Program-made: the position numbers and the translations under genes
From: Verrucomicrobiales bacterium
Lineage (GTDB): Bacteria; Verrucomicrobiota; Verrucomicrobiia; Verrucomicrobiales; DEV007
DNA length: 64,000 nucleotides
NCBI GenBank assembly: GCA_029213265.1
Contig: JARGNG010000005.1
Coordinates: forward strand, 62,001 to 126,000
Direction: 5' to 3'
In this document: positions 18,265 through 27,561 of the stretch, piece by piece
How the letters are laid out: each line of letters begins with the position of its first letter
Position numbering within the stretch: position 1 is the first letter of the stretch
The notes under the pieces: generated by a model
The model's database searches: none
What the model was told of the DNA's origin: nothing
Seen by the model: only the letters and a program-made list of their open reading frames with translations

Positions 18265-18333
18265 GGGAGAGGGGGGAAGTTCAGGGATTCTAGGTCAGCT
18301 TTCAAGGAGCCGAAACCGAGAAAACCGGCGCTT

Positions 18334-19023
18334 TCAGGGGAGCAACCGATATGCCAATTCCGAGATCGGATGACCGTTTTCCAGGCCCTTTTCCTCATAG
18401 GGGGTGCGAATCCTATATTGTTGCCATGGTGAAGCACCTGTTTCCTGCCATCCCTTCGCTTCCGCCAACACCTTCCGGCAGTGATCTGCATACTCCTCTA
18501 CATCGGTAGTGAGAAGAAATTCCCCACCGGGTTTCAGTATATTTTTCATCACCTCTACCATGCCCGGCTGGATCAGCCGTCGATGCCCACTACCCGGTTT
18601 CGGCCAGGGGTCCGGAAACTGAACGAAAATCGCATCGGCTATCTTTTCGTGAAGATGGTCGGAGAGAACCAGTCTCGCATCTCCCCGCATCAGCCTGACG
18701 TTGGAACATCCTGATTCGTGGACTTTCATCGTCGCAGCGGCGAGCCCGGGCCGATGCACCTCGATCCCGAGAACCCGGCAATCCGGACGTGCCTGCGCCA
18801 GGGAGACGAGGTGATTCCCCATCCCGAAACCGATCTCAATCAGGAGCGGTCCGTCACCGGAAAAGCACTCGTCGAGATCAATTCTCCGGCCATGTTCGAA
18901 GGTGATTCCGTATTCCGGCCACCACTCTTTCATGGCCCGCTTTTGTGCGCGCGTCACCTTACCCCGGTTGCGAAGATAGCTCGGGGCCCATCGAAGTTGG
19001 CCGTTCTGTTTCAGATTCGACAT
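18334..19023 (-). CDS. trmB: tRNA (guanine-N7-)-methyltransferase
   Basis: This 229-residue SAM-dependent enzyme modifies G46 in the variable loop of tRNAs. LLIEIGFGMGNHLVSLAQ is the SAM-binding motif I (GxGxG-like), LGIEVHRPGL is motif II, and VQFPDPWPKPGSGHRRLIQP carries the TrmB signature PDPWPK..H.KRR. TTDVEEYADH follows. It starts with MSNLKQNGQLRW at 19023, and length is typical. It is divergent from the PQQ-like gene with 29 bases between the two starts. Confidence 0.94.
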   Translation of the reverse strand: MSNLKQNGQLRWAPSYLRNRGKVTRAQKRAMKEWWPEYGITFEHGRRIDLDECFSGDGPLLIEIGFGMGNHLVSLAQARPDCRVLGIEVHRPGLAAATMKVHESGCSNVRLMRGDARLVLSDHLHEKIADAIFVQFPDPWPKPGSGHRRLIQPGMVEVMKNILKPGGEFLLTTDVEEYADHCRKVLAEAKGWQETGASPWQQYRIRTPYEEKGLENGHPISELAYRLLP

Positions 19024-19052
19024 CGGGAAGTTCTATCGCGTAAGGTATCGCT

Positions 19053-20396
19053 ATGCGAAACACCTCACACGTCAATAGCAAGAAGATCAAGGCCCTGTTG
19101 CTCGTGGCCACTTTGCTTCTCTCCCCCGCCTTCGGCGGAGCCGGCGACTGGCCCGAATTCCGGGGGACGGACCGAAACGCGGTTTGGGAAGCCGATGGCC
19201 TCGTTGAAAATTTTGAAGGAATGGCAAACCCGCTTCCCCGGGTCTGGTCCACCCCGGTCGGTGCAGGCTACAGCGGCCCGACGGTCTCGGGCGACAGCGT
19301 CTACCTCATGGATCGCGGCGCGCCCGGTGACGCGACCGAAGTCGAAAGAATCGTGTGCGTCGACCGCACCACGGGGAAACCGAAGTGGATCCACTCCTAT
19401 CCCTGCGTCTACTCCGACGTCGGCTATGCGGTCGGCCCGCGCAGCAGCGTCACGATTCGCGATGGCAGGGCCTGGGCGCTGGGCATGATGGGCCATCTCC
19501 ATTGTCTCGACGCCGCGAGCGGCCAGGTCATCTGGGCCAAAGATCTCGCGAAGGACTACAAGATCGATATGCCGATCTGGGGACTCACCGCCTCGCCTCT
19601 CGTCGAAGGGGGAACCCTCGTGGCCCAGATTTCCGCAGGGCCCGACGAAGCATGCGTTGTTGGTCTCGATCCCGCTACCGGCGCGGAAAAATGGAAACTC
19701 TTTTCCGACAAGGGATCCTATGTTTCCCCGGTCGTCATTGATCAGGCGGGCAAACGCGTCACGATCGTCTGGACAGGCGAACGGATCGCCGGAATCGATG
19801 CGGCCACGGGTACCCTCTACTGGGAAGTGCCGACCAAGCCGAACAAGATGCCGATCAATGTTCCCGGCCCCGCTTTCAATGCGGACCATACGAAGATGTT
19901 TCTCTCAGTTTTTTACGACGGATCCCGTCTCATCGAACTCGACCAGACGAATCCGGCCGCGAAGGAGTTGTGGCACCGGCAGGGTATCAACGAGAGAAAA
20001 ACCGATGCGCTCCATTGCATGATCAGCCCGCCTTTTTTCCGGGGGGAGCACATTTTCGGCATAGACAGCTACGGTCAGCTTCGCTGCCTCGATCCTGAAA
20101 ACGGGAATCGCATTTGGGAAAACCTCACCGCCCTGCCTCAAGAACGCTGGAGCACCGGCTTTACCGCTCAAAACGGAGAGAATACCTGGATCGTGAACGA
20201 ACGCGGCGAAATCATGATTACCCGATTCACCCTGGAGGGATTTGAGGAAATCGATCGCGCCGCCCTGATTGAGCCCACGACCCCGCTCAAACAACGCCGC
20301 GAAGGAACCGTGATGTGGTCCTATCCTGCTTTCGCCGGAACCCAGGTGTTTGTCAGGAACGACCGGCAGTTGATTTGCGTGGAGCTGGGGAAGTGA
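19053..20396 (+). CDS. Secreted PQQ-binding-like beta-propeller protein
   Basis: The protein has 447 residues with a signal peptide (KIKALLLVATLLLSPAFGGAGDWPEFRG). The mature start DWPEFRGTDRNAVW is characteristic of the PQQ-like repeat proteins abundant in Verrucomicrobiota and Planctomycetota. Repeats of the propeller type occur along the chain (GPTVSGDSVYLMD..., VCVDRTTGKPKW..., HCLDAASGQVIW..., VGLDPATGAEKW..., AGIDAATGTLYW...). Enzymatic activity is not shown; it may act like BamB-type scaffolds or a dehydrogenase relative lacking the catalytic part. AAGG lies about eight bases before the ATG. Confidence 0.85.
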   Translation: MRNTSHVNSKKIKALLLVATLLLSPAFGGAGDWPEFRGTDRNAVWEADGLVENFEGMANPLPRVWSTPVGAGYSGPTVSGDSVYLMDRGAPGDATEVERIVCVDRTTGKPKWIHSYPCVYSDVGYAVGPRSSVTIRDGRAWALGMMGHLHCLDAASGQVIWAKDLAKDYKIDMPIWGLTASPLVEGGTLVAQISAGPDEACVVGLDPATGAEKWKLFSDKGSYVSPVVIDQAGKRVTIVWTGERIAGIDAATGTLYWEVPTKPNKMPINVPGPAFNADHTKMFLSVFYDGSRLIELDQTNPAAKELWHRQGINERKTDALHCMISPPFFRGEHIFGIDSYGQLRCLDPENGNRIWENLTALPQERWSTGFTAQNGENTWIVNERGEIMITRFTLEGFEEIDRAALIEPTTPLKQRREGTVMWSYPAFAGTQVFVRNDRQLICVELGK

Positions 20397-20621
20397 GACC
20401 TCTTCGAAACCATCCCTAAGGCCAATCGCGCTCCGGGGATCGTCCCGCACATTTTCCCCGTTTGTCGTTCAAACGATCATTATCCTGCATAGAAATCGGG
20501 TCGACAGAGGCCTTTCCCCTGCTAGAGTAGCGGCCCCTTCCGGGAAAAACGGCTTGTGACTGAGTCGAACCGGAAGGGAAAGGAATGCCCCGGACTTTCC
20601 CGTTCGGAAAATGAATACGGA

Positions 20622-21749
20622 ATGAAGATTTTTGCTCCCAAAGAAACCGATCCGATTGAAACCCGTGCCGCGCTCGATCCGGCAGCAGTCCAGAAACTAA
20701 CCGACCTCGGTGCGGAGGTCATTGTGGAGGCTGGAATCGGCTCCCGTTGTGACCATCCGGACAAATCCTACGAAGAGGCGGGCGCTACGGTCACCTCCAA
20801 TGGCGACGAAGCACTTGGTTCCGCCGATATCGTGACGCGCGTTCGCAAACCCTCCGACGAACAGGTTTCGAAACTGAAAGAAGGTGCGATCCACATCAGC
20901 TTTCTCGACCCCTTCAATGAGAAGGAACTTCTCGGAAAGTTCGCCGGCCAGAAGTCGACTGCGATCAGTCTCGAAATGGTTCCCAGGACGACGCTGGCCC
21001 AGAAGATGGACGCGATCAGCTCGCAGGCCAACCTCGCCGGCTACGTATCCGTGATCGTCGCGGCGAACCGGTTGAACGGAATTTTCCCCATGATGATGAC
21101 TCCGGCGGGAACCATTTCCCCGGCAAAGGTCTTTGTCGTCGGGATCGGCGTTGCCGGACTCCAGGCCATCGCCACCGCGAAACGCCTCGGGGCACGGGTC
21201 ACCGCCTTCGATGTTCGCGAAGAAGCTCTCGAGCAGGCCGAATCACTCGGCGCGAAGGCTCTTCGCATTGACCTCGGCGAGACCAGCGGAACCGATCAGG
21301 GCTACGCCAAAGAACTCACTCCTGAACAACTCGAGAAGCAGCGCCAGGCCCAGGCCAAGGTCTGCGCCCAGAGCGATGTCGTCATCACGACGGCGAAGGT
21401 CTTCGGTCGCAAGCCTCCGGTTCTCATCCAAAAGGACGTGGTCGATGCGATGCAGGCGGGCAGCGTCATCGTCGACCTCGCCGCTGAGACAGGCGGAAAT
21501 GTCGAGGGCGTTACCCCCGGCGAAGAAACCGAAACCGAAAACGGCGTCAAGCTGGTCGGCCTTGCCAACTTCGAGGGGCAGGTCTCCAAGCACGCTTCGC
21601 AGGTTCTCGCCGCCAACTTCGCCAACATGATCGAACACTTCTGGGACGAGGAGGCCAAGGGCATCAAGATCGACCTCGAAGACGACATCCAGAAAGGCTG
21701 CGTCATCACCCACGACGGAGCCATCGTTCACGAGCGCTTCCAAGACTGA
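20622..21749 (+). CDS. pntAA: NAD(P) transhydrogenase subunit alpha part 1
   Basis: This 375-residue NAD(H)-binding domain I belongs to the proton-translocating transhydrogenase. ATG 20622 (MKIFAPKETDPIETR) is the family start; the track start adds 22 unrelated codons. TRAALDP, LEMVPRTTLAQKMDALSSQ-type segment (LEMVPRTTLAQKMDAISSQANLAGY, shown here only as a match), KVFVVGIGVAGLQAIATAKRLGARVTAFD (dinucleotide fold) and VITTAKVFGRKPPVLI are typical. Splitting of the alpha subunit into two genes is the arrangement known from Rhodospirillum rubrum. It is first of three co-directional genes, with the next start 79 bases on. Confidence 0.95.
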   Translation: MKIFAPKETDPIETRAALDPAAVQKLTDLGAEVIVEAGIGSRCDHPDKSYEEAGATVTSNGDEALGSADIVTRVRKPSDEQVSKLKEGAIHISFLDPFNEKELLGKFAGQKSTAISLEMVPRTTLAQKMDAISSQANLAGYVSVIVAANRLNGIFPMMMTPAGTISPAKVFVVGIGVAGLQAIATAKRLGARVTAFDVREEALEQAESLGAKALRIDLGETSGTDQGYAKELTPEQLEKQRQAQAKVCAQSDVVITTAKVFGRKPPVLIQKDVVDAMQAGSVIVDLAAETGGNVEGVTPGEETETENGVKLVGLANFEGQVSKHASQVLAANFANMIEHFWDEEAKGIKIDLEDDIQKGCVITHDGAIVHERFQD

Positions 21750-21828
21750 CACTCAACCCTGTTTCGTCTCTGACCCAACCCTGTCAGACCGCCTTTTATC
21801 TTCCCACTTTTCACTTTACCCTTTTTCC

Positions 21829-22110
21829 ATGGAACTCATTCTTCTCATCTTTGTTTTCGTCATGGCCGCCTTTCTCGGCTTTGAACTGATCCAGAAAGTC
21901 CCGAGCCAGTTGCACACGCCACTGATGTCCGGTTCGAACGCGATCTCCGGAATTACGATGGTCGGAGCGATCCTCGCCGCCGGTGCCATCGAAGGCTCAC
22001 TTGGAAAATGGCTCGGCCTCGCCGCTCTCATTCTCGCCACGATCAACGTAGTCGGGGGTTACCTCGTGACCGACCGGATGCTCGGAATGTTCAAGAAGAG
22101 GGGCAAGTAG
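21829..22110 (+). CDS. pntAB: NAD(P) transhydrogenase subunit alpha part 2
   Basis: This 93-residue membrane protein has three predicted helices: LILLIFVFVMAAFLGFELI, then ISGITMVGAILAAGAI and LGLAALILATINVVGGYLV. These match the short membrane segment of the alpha subunit in three-gene transhydrogenases. VPSQLHTPLMSGSNAISGI is the conserved loop. Together with PntB it forms the proton channel. It ends 44 bases before pntB. Confidence 0.94.
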   Translation: MELILLIFVFVMAAFLGFELIQKVPSQLHTPLMSGSNAISGITMVGAILAAGAIEGSLGKWLGLAALILATINVVGGYLVTDRMLGMFKKRGK

Positions 22111-22154
22111 GAATAGGAACCACCTGACGCAACCAGCTCTAAGCCTAGAAGCAC

Positions 22155-23525
22155 ATGGAATCTCTCATCAACATCTCTTACATCGTCGCCTCGGTGCTGT
22201 TCATTTTCGGCATCAAGATGCTCGGCTCCGCCGACACCGCCCGCCGGGGAAACCAGCTTTCCTCCCTGGGAATGCTCATTGCCGTAGCCGTCACCCTGAT
22301 GGCGAGCGGACTCAGTTACACCTGGATCATTGCCGGTCTTCTCATCGGTTCCGCCATTGGTGTCGTCGCTGCCAAGCGCGTCCAAATGACCGGCATGCCG
22401 GAGCTGGTCGCTCTTTTCAACGGATTCGGTGGTCTCGCTTCTCTCCTTGTGGGCTGGGCGGAATTCGCGAAAGAGGGCAACTTCGACCATTCGGAATATC
22501 CCGTTTTCACCGCCTGCGCCGTGGTGTTCGCCATCCTCGTTGGTGGAATCACCTTTACCGGCTCGATGATTGCCTACCTCAAGCTTTCCGGAAAAATGGG
22601 AGGCTCCGCTACCGTTTTCCCCGGACAGAAAGTCATCAATGCCCTGGTCTTCATCGCCCTCCTCGTCATGGGCGCAATTTTTGTCTCGACGGGAGCCGCC
22701 TGGGCGCTCTACGTGGTGATTGGACTGGCGCTCGCTCTCGGTATTCTCGGTGTTATCCCAATCGGTGGCGGCGACATGCCGGTCGTGATTTCTTTCCTCA
22801 ACAGTTTCTCCGGGATCGCCGCTTCGGCTGCCGGCTTTGTGATTCTCAACAACGTGCTCATCGTGGCCGGTTGTTTGGTCGGCGCCTCCGGCATCATCCT
22901 CACCGTCATCATGTGTAAGGCGATGAATCGGACTCTCGGCAACGTGCTCTTCGGAGGCTTTGGTGCCACCAGCGGAAGCACCCAGGAAGTTGAAGGCGAA
23001 ATGAAGCCGATTTCGACGGAGGACGCTTTCTACGTCCTCGAAGCCGCTGAATCCGTCATCTTCGTTCCCGGCTATGGAATGGCTGTCGCGCAGGCTCAGC
23101 ATGCCGTCAAGGAGCTGGGAGAAATTCTCGAAAACAACGGAGCGGAAGTTCGTTTCGCGATTCACCCGGTCGCCGGTCGTATGCCCGGACACATGAACGT
23201 TCTCCTCGCCGAGGCCGACGTTCCCTATGAGCAGCTTTGCGAAATGGACGACGTCAATGCGATCATGGAAACCGTCGACGTTGCCATCGTGATTGGAGCG
23301 AACGACGTCGTCAACCCGGCCGCTGGCGACGACCCCAGCAGCCCGATCTACGGCATGCCTATCATCAATGTCCACCAGGCCCGCACCGTCTTCGCTCTCA
23401 AGCGCGGACAGGGCGCCGGTTTCTCCGGTTTGGTCAATACGCTCTTCTTCCGGGACAACACCCGTATGATCTACGGCGACGCGAAAGAAACGATGAACAA
23501 CCTGGTCGGTCAGTTTAAAGACTGA
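22155..23525 (+). CDS. pntB: NAD(P) transhydrogenase subunit beta
   Basis: This 456-residue protein has about nine membrane helices in the first 270 residues (from LINISYIVASVLFIFGIKML onward), then the NADP(H)-binding domain III (SVIFVPGYGMAVAQAQHAVKELG, FAIHPVAGRMPGHMNVLLAEA, VAIVIGANDVVNPAA, GMPIINVHQA). The complex uses the proton motive force to reduce NADP+ with NADH. It is the last gene of the pnt operon and converges with rlmN across 24 bases. Confidence 0.96.
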   Translation: MESLINISYIVASVLFIFGIKMLGSADTARRGNQLSSLGMLIAVAVTLMASGLSYTWIIAGLLIGSAIGVVAAKRVQMTGMPELVALFNGFGGLASLLVGWAEFAKEGNFDHSEYPVFTACAVVFAILVGGITFTGSMIAYLKLSGKMGGSATVFPGQKVINALVFIALLVMGAIFVSTGAAWALYVVIGLALALGILGVIPIGGGDMPVVISFLNSFSGIAASAAGFVILNNVLIVAGCLVGASGIILTVIMCKAMNRTLGNVLFGGFGATSGSTQEVEGEMKPISTEDAFYVLEAAESVIFVPGYGMAVAQAQHAVKELGEILENNGAEVRFAIHPVAGRMPGHMNVLLAEADVPYEQLCEMDDVNAIMETVDVAIVIGANDVVNPAAGDDPSSPIYGMPIINVHQARTVFALKRGQGAGFSGLVNTLFFRDNTRMIYGDAKETMNNLVGQFKD

Positions 23526-23549
23526 TCGGCGTTCCTGCGACGCGAACGG

Positions 23550-24641
23550 TTACCCTTGAGCGCTGGACGCTGGGCGTTCCAAGCCTTCGTCCTCCTGCAA
23601 CCGCAACTGGCCGCAAGCAGCATCAATGTCGTGGCCCTTTTCCCGCCGGATCGTGGCGGTGATATTGGCATTGGAAAGAACCCGGAGAAAGGCATCCTGC
23701 GCGGGAATGTCGGGGCGTTTCCAGGGGAGCCCCTCCACCGTGTTGTAGGGAATCAGGTTCACCTTGGCGTGAAGCGACTTGACCCGCTTCGCCAGAATGG
23801 CGGCCTGCTCGACGCTGTCATTGACTCCCTCGATGAGAATGTACTCGAAGGTGATCATCTGCTTCTTGTGACGAAACCAGACCTCGAGCGCCTCAAAAAG
23901 CCGGTTGATGCTGTATTTCTTATTCACCGGCATGATCCGCTCCCGGACCCCGTCGGTGGCACCATGCAGCGAAATCGCGAGACGGATCTGCATCGGGATC
24001 GTCGCCAGCTTTTCGATCTGGGGAGCGAGTCCGCTCGTCGAAACGGTCATGTGACGGGCTCCCAGGTTCATGCCCCAGTCCGCATTGAGGATCGTCAGTG
24101 CCCTGGTCAAATTGGTAAGATTGGCGAGTGGCTCGCCCATTCCCATGAAGACGATGTTCCGGACCTTGTCACCGGTTTCGTGCTCGGCCGTCATCACCTG
24201 ACTGACAATTTCCCCGGCACTGAGGTTTCGCGTAAATCCAGCCAGTCCGCTTGCGCAGAATTTGCAGTCGTAGGCACAGCCGACCTGGCTCGATACGCAC
24301 AAGGTCAGGCGTCCGCTGCGTTCGCCGTCGAAATTCGCGTTGGCGGGAATCTTCACCGTTTCGATGAGCCGACTGTCGTGCAGTTGAAACAAAAATTTCC
24401 GCGTCGTATCCTGTGAACCCGTCAGGCGAACCGTCGGGAGGAGGCCAATCGTAAACTCCCCGATGAGTTGATCGCGCAAATCACGACTCAGGTTCGTCAT
24501 TTCATCGAAGGATGAAACCCGCTTTTCAAACAACCACTCCACGACCTGCTTCGCCCGGAATTTGGGTTGATCACGCTCTTCCATCCACTCGATCCAATCA
24601 TCGAGAGTCATTCCGTAGGCAATTTGGGGAGAATCGGGCAT
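23550..24641 (-). CDS. rlmN: 23S rRNA / tRNA adenine-C2 methyltransferase RlmN
   Basis: This 363-residue radical-SAM enzyme starts at ATG 24641 (MPDSPQIAYGMTLDDW). It methylates A2503 of 23S rRNA and A37 of some tRNAs. CAYDCKFC is the CxxxCxxC iron-sulphur cluster motif. VFMGMGEPLANL is the GMGEP SAM-binding element. HDIDAACGQL near the C-terminus holds the methyl-carrying cysteine. The N-terminal domain has FRAKQVVEWLFEKRVSSFDEM, as in the family. It is divergent from arsC over 67 bases. Confidence 0.95.
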   Translation of the reverse strand: MPDSPQIAYGMTLDDWIEWMEERDQPKFRAKQVVEWLFEKRVSSFDEMTNLSRDLRDQLIGEFTIGLLPTVRLTGSQDTTRKFLFQLHDSRLIETVKIPANANFDGERSGRLTLCVSSQVGCAYDCKFCASGLAGFTRNLSAGEIVSQVMTAEHETGDKVRNIVFMGMGEPLANLTNLTRALTILNADWGMNLGARHMTVSTSGLAPQIEKLATIPMQIRLAISLHGATDGVRERIMPVNKKYSINRLFEALEVWFRHKKQMITFEYILIEGVNDSVEQAAILAKRVKSLHAKVNLIPYNTVEGLPWKRPDIPAQDAFLRVLSNANITATIRREKGHDIDAACGQLRLQEDEGLERPASSAQG

Positions 24642-24708
24642 CTTTGTGAAGCTTGTGTAACAAACCACGAATTGACAAAATTGGGAGCGCCCTTTTCATG
24701 GGAAAGAC

Positions 24709-25155
24709 ATGAGCGAATCCGATTCCAAGCCCCTCGTCCTGATTCTTTGCACCGGAAACTCCTGCCGATCCCAGATGGCGGAGGTCCTTCTCCGCAGAGC
24801 CGCCGGAGATGTGCTTCGGGTGGAAAGCGCCGGATCAAAGCCAAGCGGCTATGTTCATCCTCTCGCGATCGAAGCCGTCAAAGAACTGGGGATCGATCTT
24901 TCGGAGGGACGCTCCAAGTCGCTCGATGAGTTTCTCGATCAGGATGTGGAAACGGTCATTACGGTTTGCGGCAACGCCGATCAGGCCTGCCCCGTCTTTC
25001 CCGGCCAGGTCCGGCGTTACCACTGGCCCTTCGATGACCCTCCTCACGCCGGAGGTTCCGAAGAAGAACAAATGGAAGTCTTCCGCCGCGTCCGGGATGA
25101 AATTGATCGCGTTTTCTCGGCCTACGGTCACGGGCGGCGGGACTCCCTGGCGTAA
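24709..25155 (+). CDS. arsC: Arsenate reductase, thioredoxin-coupled (LMW-PTP fold)
   Basis: This 148-residue cytoplasmic protein has [14 protein letters not shown] (P-loop with Cys14 and Cys19) and [13 protein letters not shown] (Cys87 and Cys94), the three-cysteine relay of thioredoxin-type ArsC that distinguishes it from plain phosphotyrosine phosphatases. [15 protein letters not shown] is the typical DP loop. GGAAAG precedes the start. No arsenite exporter or ArsR gene is adjacent, so arsenic resistance in this organism must be completed elsewhere. Confidence 0.9.
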   Translation: MSESDSKPLVLILCTGNSCRSQMAEVLLRRAAGDVLRVESAGSKPSGYVHPLAIEAVKELGIDLSEGRSKSLDEFLDQDVETVITVCGNADQACPVFPGQVRRYHWPFDDPPHAGGSEEEQMEVFRRVRDEIDRVFSAYGHGRRDSLA

Positions 25156-25364
25156 ATTCGAATGATCGTAAGCAGGAGGACAGAGCTCACGCTTTGTCTC
25201 CAGGACGTTCCCTCCACCCCGTTCGCCATCGCCTGAACAGACAAAGCAGCAGCTTTGCCCTCCCGGTTTCTTTGCATCTTGGGAAAATTCGCAATTTCGC
25301 TTTTCGGCGAGATATCATCGCAAGCCCCCGGTTAATCATTTTGCACCTTTTCCAAAAATTTTAA

Positions 25365-25400
25365 AAAATTATGGTTTATTTGTTGAATAGCCATAATTTT
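25365..25400. promoter_or_regulatory. Perfect 10-base inverted repeat upstream of beta-barrel gene
   Basis: AAAATTATGG and CCATAATTTT are exact reverse complements separated by 16 bases (25375-25390), ending 16 bases before the ATG at 25417. The site lies in an AT-rich island within GC-rich DNA. It lacks a T-tract in the right place for termination, so an operator for a dimeric regulator or a 5' UTR hairpin close to the ribosome-binding region is more likely. Confidence 0.5.
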
Positions 25401-25416
25401 GATATTACCTTGTTGT

Positions 25417-26190
25417 ATGGAAAAGCTAAATATTAGATTTCTTCAACTAATCGTCGCGGCTACTGCAGTCGCATTCGCCTCCCCTGCTTTCGCCGGGCCC
25501 TATCGCATGAACTCCAAGGCTCCGGTTGCTCAACCGAAGCAGTTCAATGGATATGTCTTTGGATACGGTGGTTGGGACTCCGGTGCCTCCTTTGATACTC
25601 TCGGTGCATTCGATGATGCCGGAGCTGTCGCAAAGCACTGTCCTCCTGGATATGATGGTCACTACGGGTTCGATCCAAGTGCCATCCCAATCGATTGGGA
25701 CCTCAACAACGGATGGACCGCCGGTGGTGGTGTGGGTGTTTACTCCCACCTCTTCAACGGCAGCCGTTTCGAGATCGAGGGTTCCTACACCAGCAATGAA
25801 GTTGGAGATCTGACCTACGCGAATTTCGAGCTTCCTGCCGATTTCGACATCAACACCGTTTCCGTCATGTTCAACATGCTTAAGGAAGTTCCTTTCGGTA
25901 GGCGTGGTGGTGCGACCGGTTACTTCGGTGGTGGTATCGGTTATGCGTCCACAACGATGGACGGTGATATCGACACGATCCTCTACAGCGACTCCGATGC
26001 AGGATTCGCCTGGCAGCTGATCGCCGGTGTCGACATTCCGGTGACAGAGCGTCTCGCGCTTTTCCTCCAGTATCGCTACATGGTTCTTTCCGACCTTTCC
26101 TTCACAACGGACTTCGGTGATTTTACCCACGTCACGGAGGACAATCCAGCCAGCCACGCTGTGCAGGTCGGTCTCCGTGTTTCCTTCTAA
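25417..26190 (+). CDS. Outer-membrane beta-barrel protein
   Basis: The protein has 257 residues from ATG 25417 (MEKLNIRFLQLIV), with a signal peptide ending at AFASPAFAGPY. The mature part has alternating strands (GYVFGYGGWDSG, WTAGGGVGVYSHL, RFEIEGSYTSNEV, TGYFGGGIGYAST, FAWQLIAGVDIPV, LFLQYRYMVLSDL) and ends HAVQVGLRVSF with a terminal Phe, as in OmpA/OmpW-like eight-stranded barrels (OMP_b-brl). Codon use is noticeably richer in GGT than that of neighbours, hinting at high expression. It is preceded by an AT-rich region with an inverted repeat and followed by a clear terminator, so it is a single-gene transcript. Confidence 0.85.
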   Translation: MEKLNIRFLQLIVAATAVAFASPAFAGPYRMNSKAPVAQPKQFNGYVFGYGGWDSGASFDTLGAFDDAGAVAKHCPPGYDGHYGFDPSAIPIDWDLNNGWTAGGGVGVYSHLFNGSRFEIEGSYTSNEVGDLTYANFELPADFDINTVSVMFNMLKEVPFGRRGGATGYFGGGIGYASTTMDGDIDTILYSDSDAGFAWQLIAGVDIPVTERLALFLQYRYMVLSDLSFTTDFGDFTHVTEDNPASHAVQVGLRVSF

Positions 26191-26231
26191 GGAGATTCCC
26201 CTCCTCAACACACCCTTCTAATATAGCTTCC

Positions 26232-26271
26232 AAGCCCTGTTCGCGGAAATGTCCGTGGACAGGGCTTTTTT
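26232..26271 (+). terminator. Intrinsic terminator after the beta-barrel gene
   Basis: AAGCCCTGTTCGCGGA pairs with TCCGTGGACAGGGCTT around AATG, followed by a T6 run. This is a textbook rho-independent terminator 42 bases after the barrel stop. It overlaps the start of the track's folC ORF at 26249, which argues that folC begins later. Confidence 0.9.
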
Positions 26272-26314
26272 CGTGTCCGTTACTCGTAGTCTAAGGAAAT
26301 CCATTTCAGAAAAC

Positions 26315-27541
26315 GTGAACTACGAAGAATCCATCGACTGGCTCTACGGCACTCAGACCTTCGGCATCAAACTCGGGCTGGAGAATACGGAAAGACTGCT
26401 CAGCGAGCTCGGTTTGTCTCCGCTTCCGGAGAAGATCAAAGTCATCCATGTGGCCGGGACCAACGGAAAGGGTTCCGTCTGCGCCTTCGCCGAACAGATT
26501 CTCCGGGACGGAGGCTTAAAAACCGGGCTTTTCACCTCCCCTCACCTCGTCACCTATCGCGAACGAATCCGTGTCAGCGGAGCCATGATTCCCGAAAGCG
26601 ACGTCGCCGCAGGGCTCACCGAACTCCGGGAGCGGATCGCGGACTGGGAACATCACCCCACCTTTTTTGAATTGAGCCTCGCCCTCGCGATGAAGCATTT
26701 CTGTGAAAGCGGGTGCGACGTGATTCTTCTCGAAACCGGAATGGGAGGGCGGCTCGACGCCACCAACGCAGTTCAATCTGACGTGAGCGTCATCACATCC
26801 ATCGCCCTCGATCATCAGCAATGGCTCGGAAACACGATCCGCGAAATCGCCGGGGAGAAAGCCGGCATTCTCAAGCCGAACGTACCTGTCGTGACCGCGG
26901 ATCTGCATCCCGATGCCCGGGACGTGGTGGGGAGAAAAGCACTCACGCTCGGCATTCCCTACATAGAAGCCCATCCCCTCCCGACGGACTGGGAACTCGG
27001 ACTCAAGGGACCCCACCAGCGCGAGAATGCCGCCCTCGCCGTGGAAGCAGCCTGCCGCATCGAAGGCGAGCGACTGACCCAGGATGGCATACGTGAGTCC
27101 CTCCGGCAGACGAGCTGGCCCGGGCGATTTCAAGCCGTTCGGGAAAACATCCTTCTCGATGGAGCTCACAATCCCGAAGCCGCCCGCGTGCTGCGCAAAA
27201 CCTGGGAAGAGACCTTCCCCCATGAAAAAGCCCGGCTCGTTTTTGGAGCTGCCAATTCGAAAGATGTGACGGAGATTTTCAGCGAGCTTCTTCCGATTCT
27301 CGAATCCGTCACCTTCGTTCCAATTCGTTCCGAGCGGAGGCTTTCGACAGAGGAAATGACAAAAGCGCTGCAGGGTGCCGGCGGGAGCGATCTCGAGATA
27401 TGCGAATCCCCGGGCCTCGCCGAAGCGCTCGCAGGTCAGGGGAAACGGGAGGGAAAAACCCTCGTCGCCGGCTCACTTTTTCTTGTCGGCGAAGCCCTCG
27501 GGATTTTGCAGGGGGATGACTTCGAAGTGAGCCTGCAGTGA
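26315..27541 (+). CDS. folC: Bifunctional folylpolyglutamate / dihydrofolate synthase
   Basis: The protein has 408 residues from GTG 26315 (VNYEESIDWLYGTQTFGIKLGLENTERLL), the standard FolC N-terminus. The track start at 26249 falls inside the upstream terminator. HVAGTNGKGSVCAF is the ATP P-loop, SPHLVTYRERIR the omega-loop region, and LLETGMGGRLDATNAV and DHQQWLG carry the metal and substrate residues; DGAHNPEAARVL lies in the C-terminal domain. It adds glutamate to folates in the cytoplasm. AccD, its common partner, is not adjacent. It converges with a secreted unknown protein. Confidence 0.93.
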   Translation: MNYEESIDWLYGTQTFGIKLGLENTERLLSELGLSPLPEKIKVIHVAGTNGKGSVCAFAEQILRDGGLKTGLFTSPHLVTYRERIRVSGAMIPESDVAAGLTELRERIADWEHHPTFFELSLALAMKHFCESGCDVILLETGMGGRLDATNAVQSDVSVITSIALDHQQWLGNTIREIAGEKAGILKPNVPVVTADLHPDARDVVGRKALTLGIPYIEAHPLPTDWELGLKGPHQRENAALAVEAACRIEGERLTQDGIRESLRQTSWPGRFQAVRENILLDGAHNPEAARVLRKTWEETFPHEKARLVFGAANSKDVTEIFSELLPILESVTFVPIRSERRLSTEEMTKALQGAGGSDLEICESPGLAEALAGQGKREGKTLVAGSLFLVGEALGILQGDDFEVSLQ

Positions 27542-27561
27542 GTGGACCGGGCGTCGACTGA

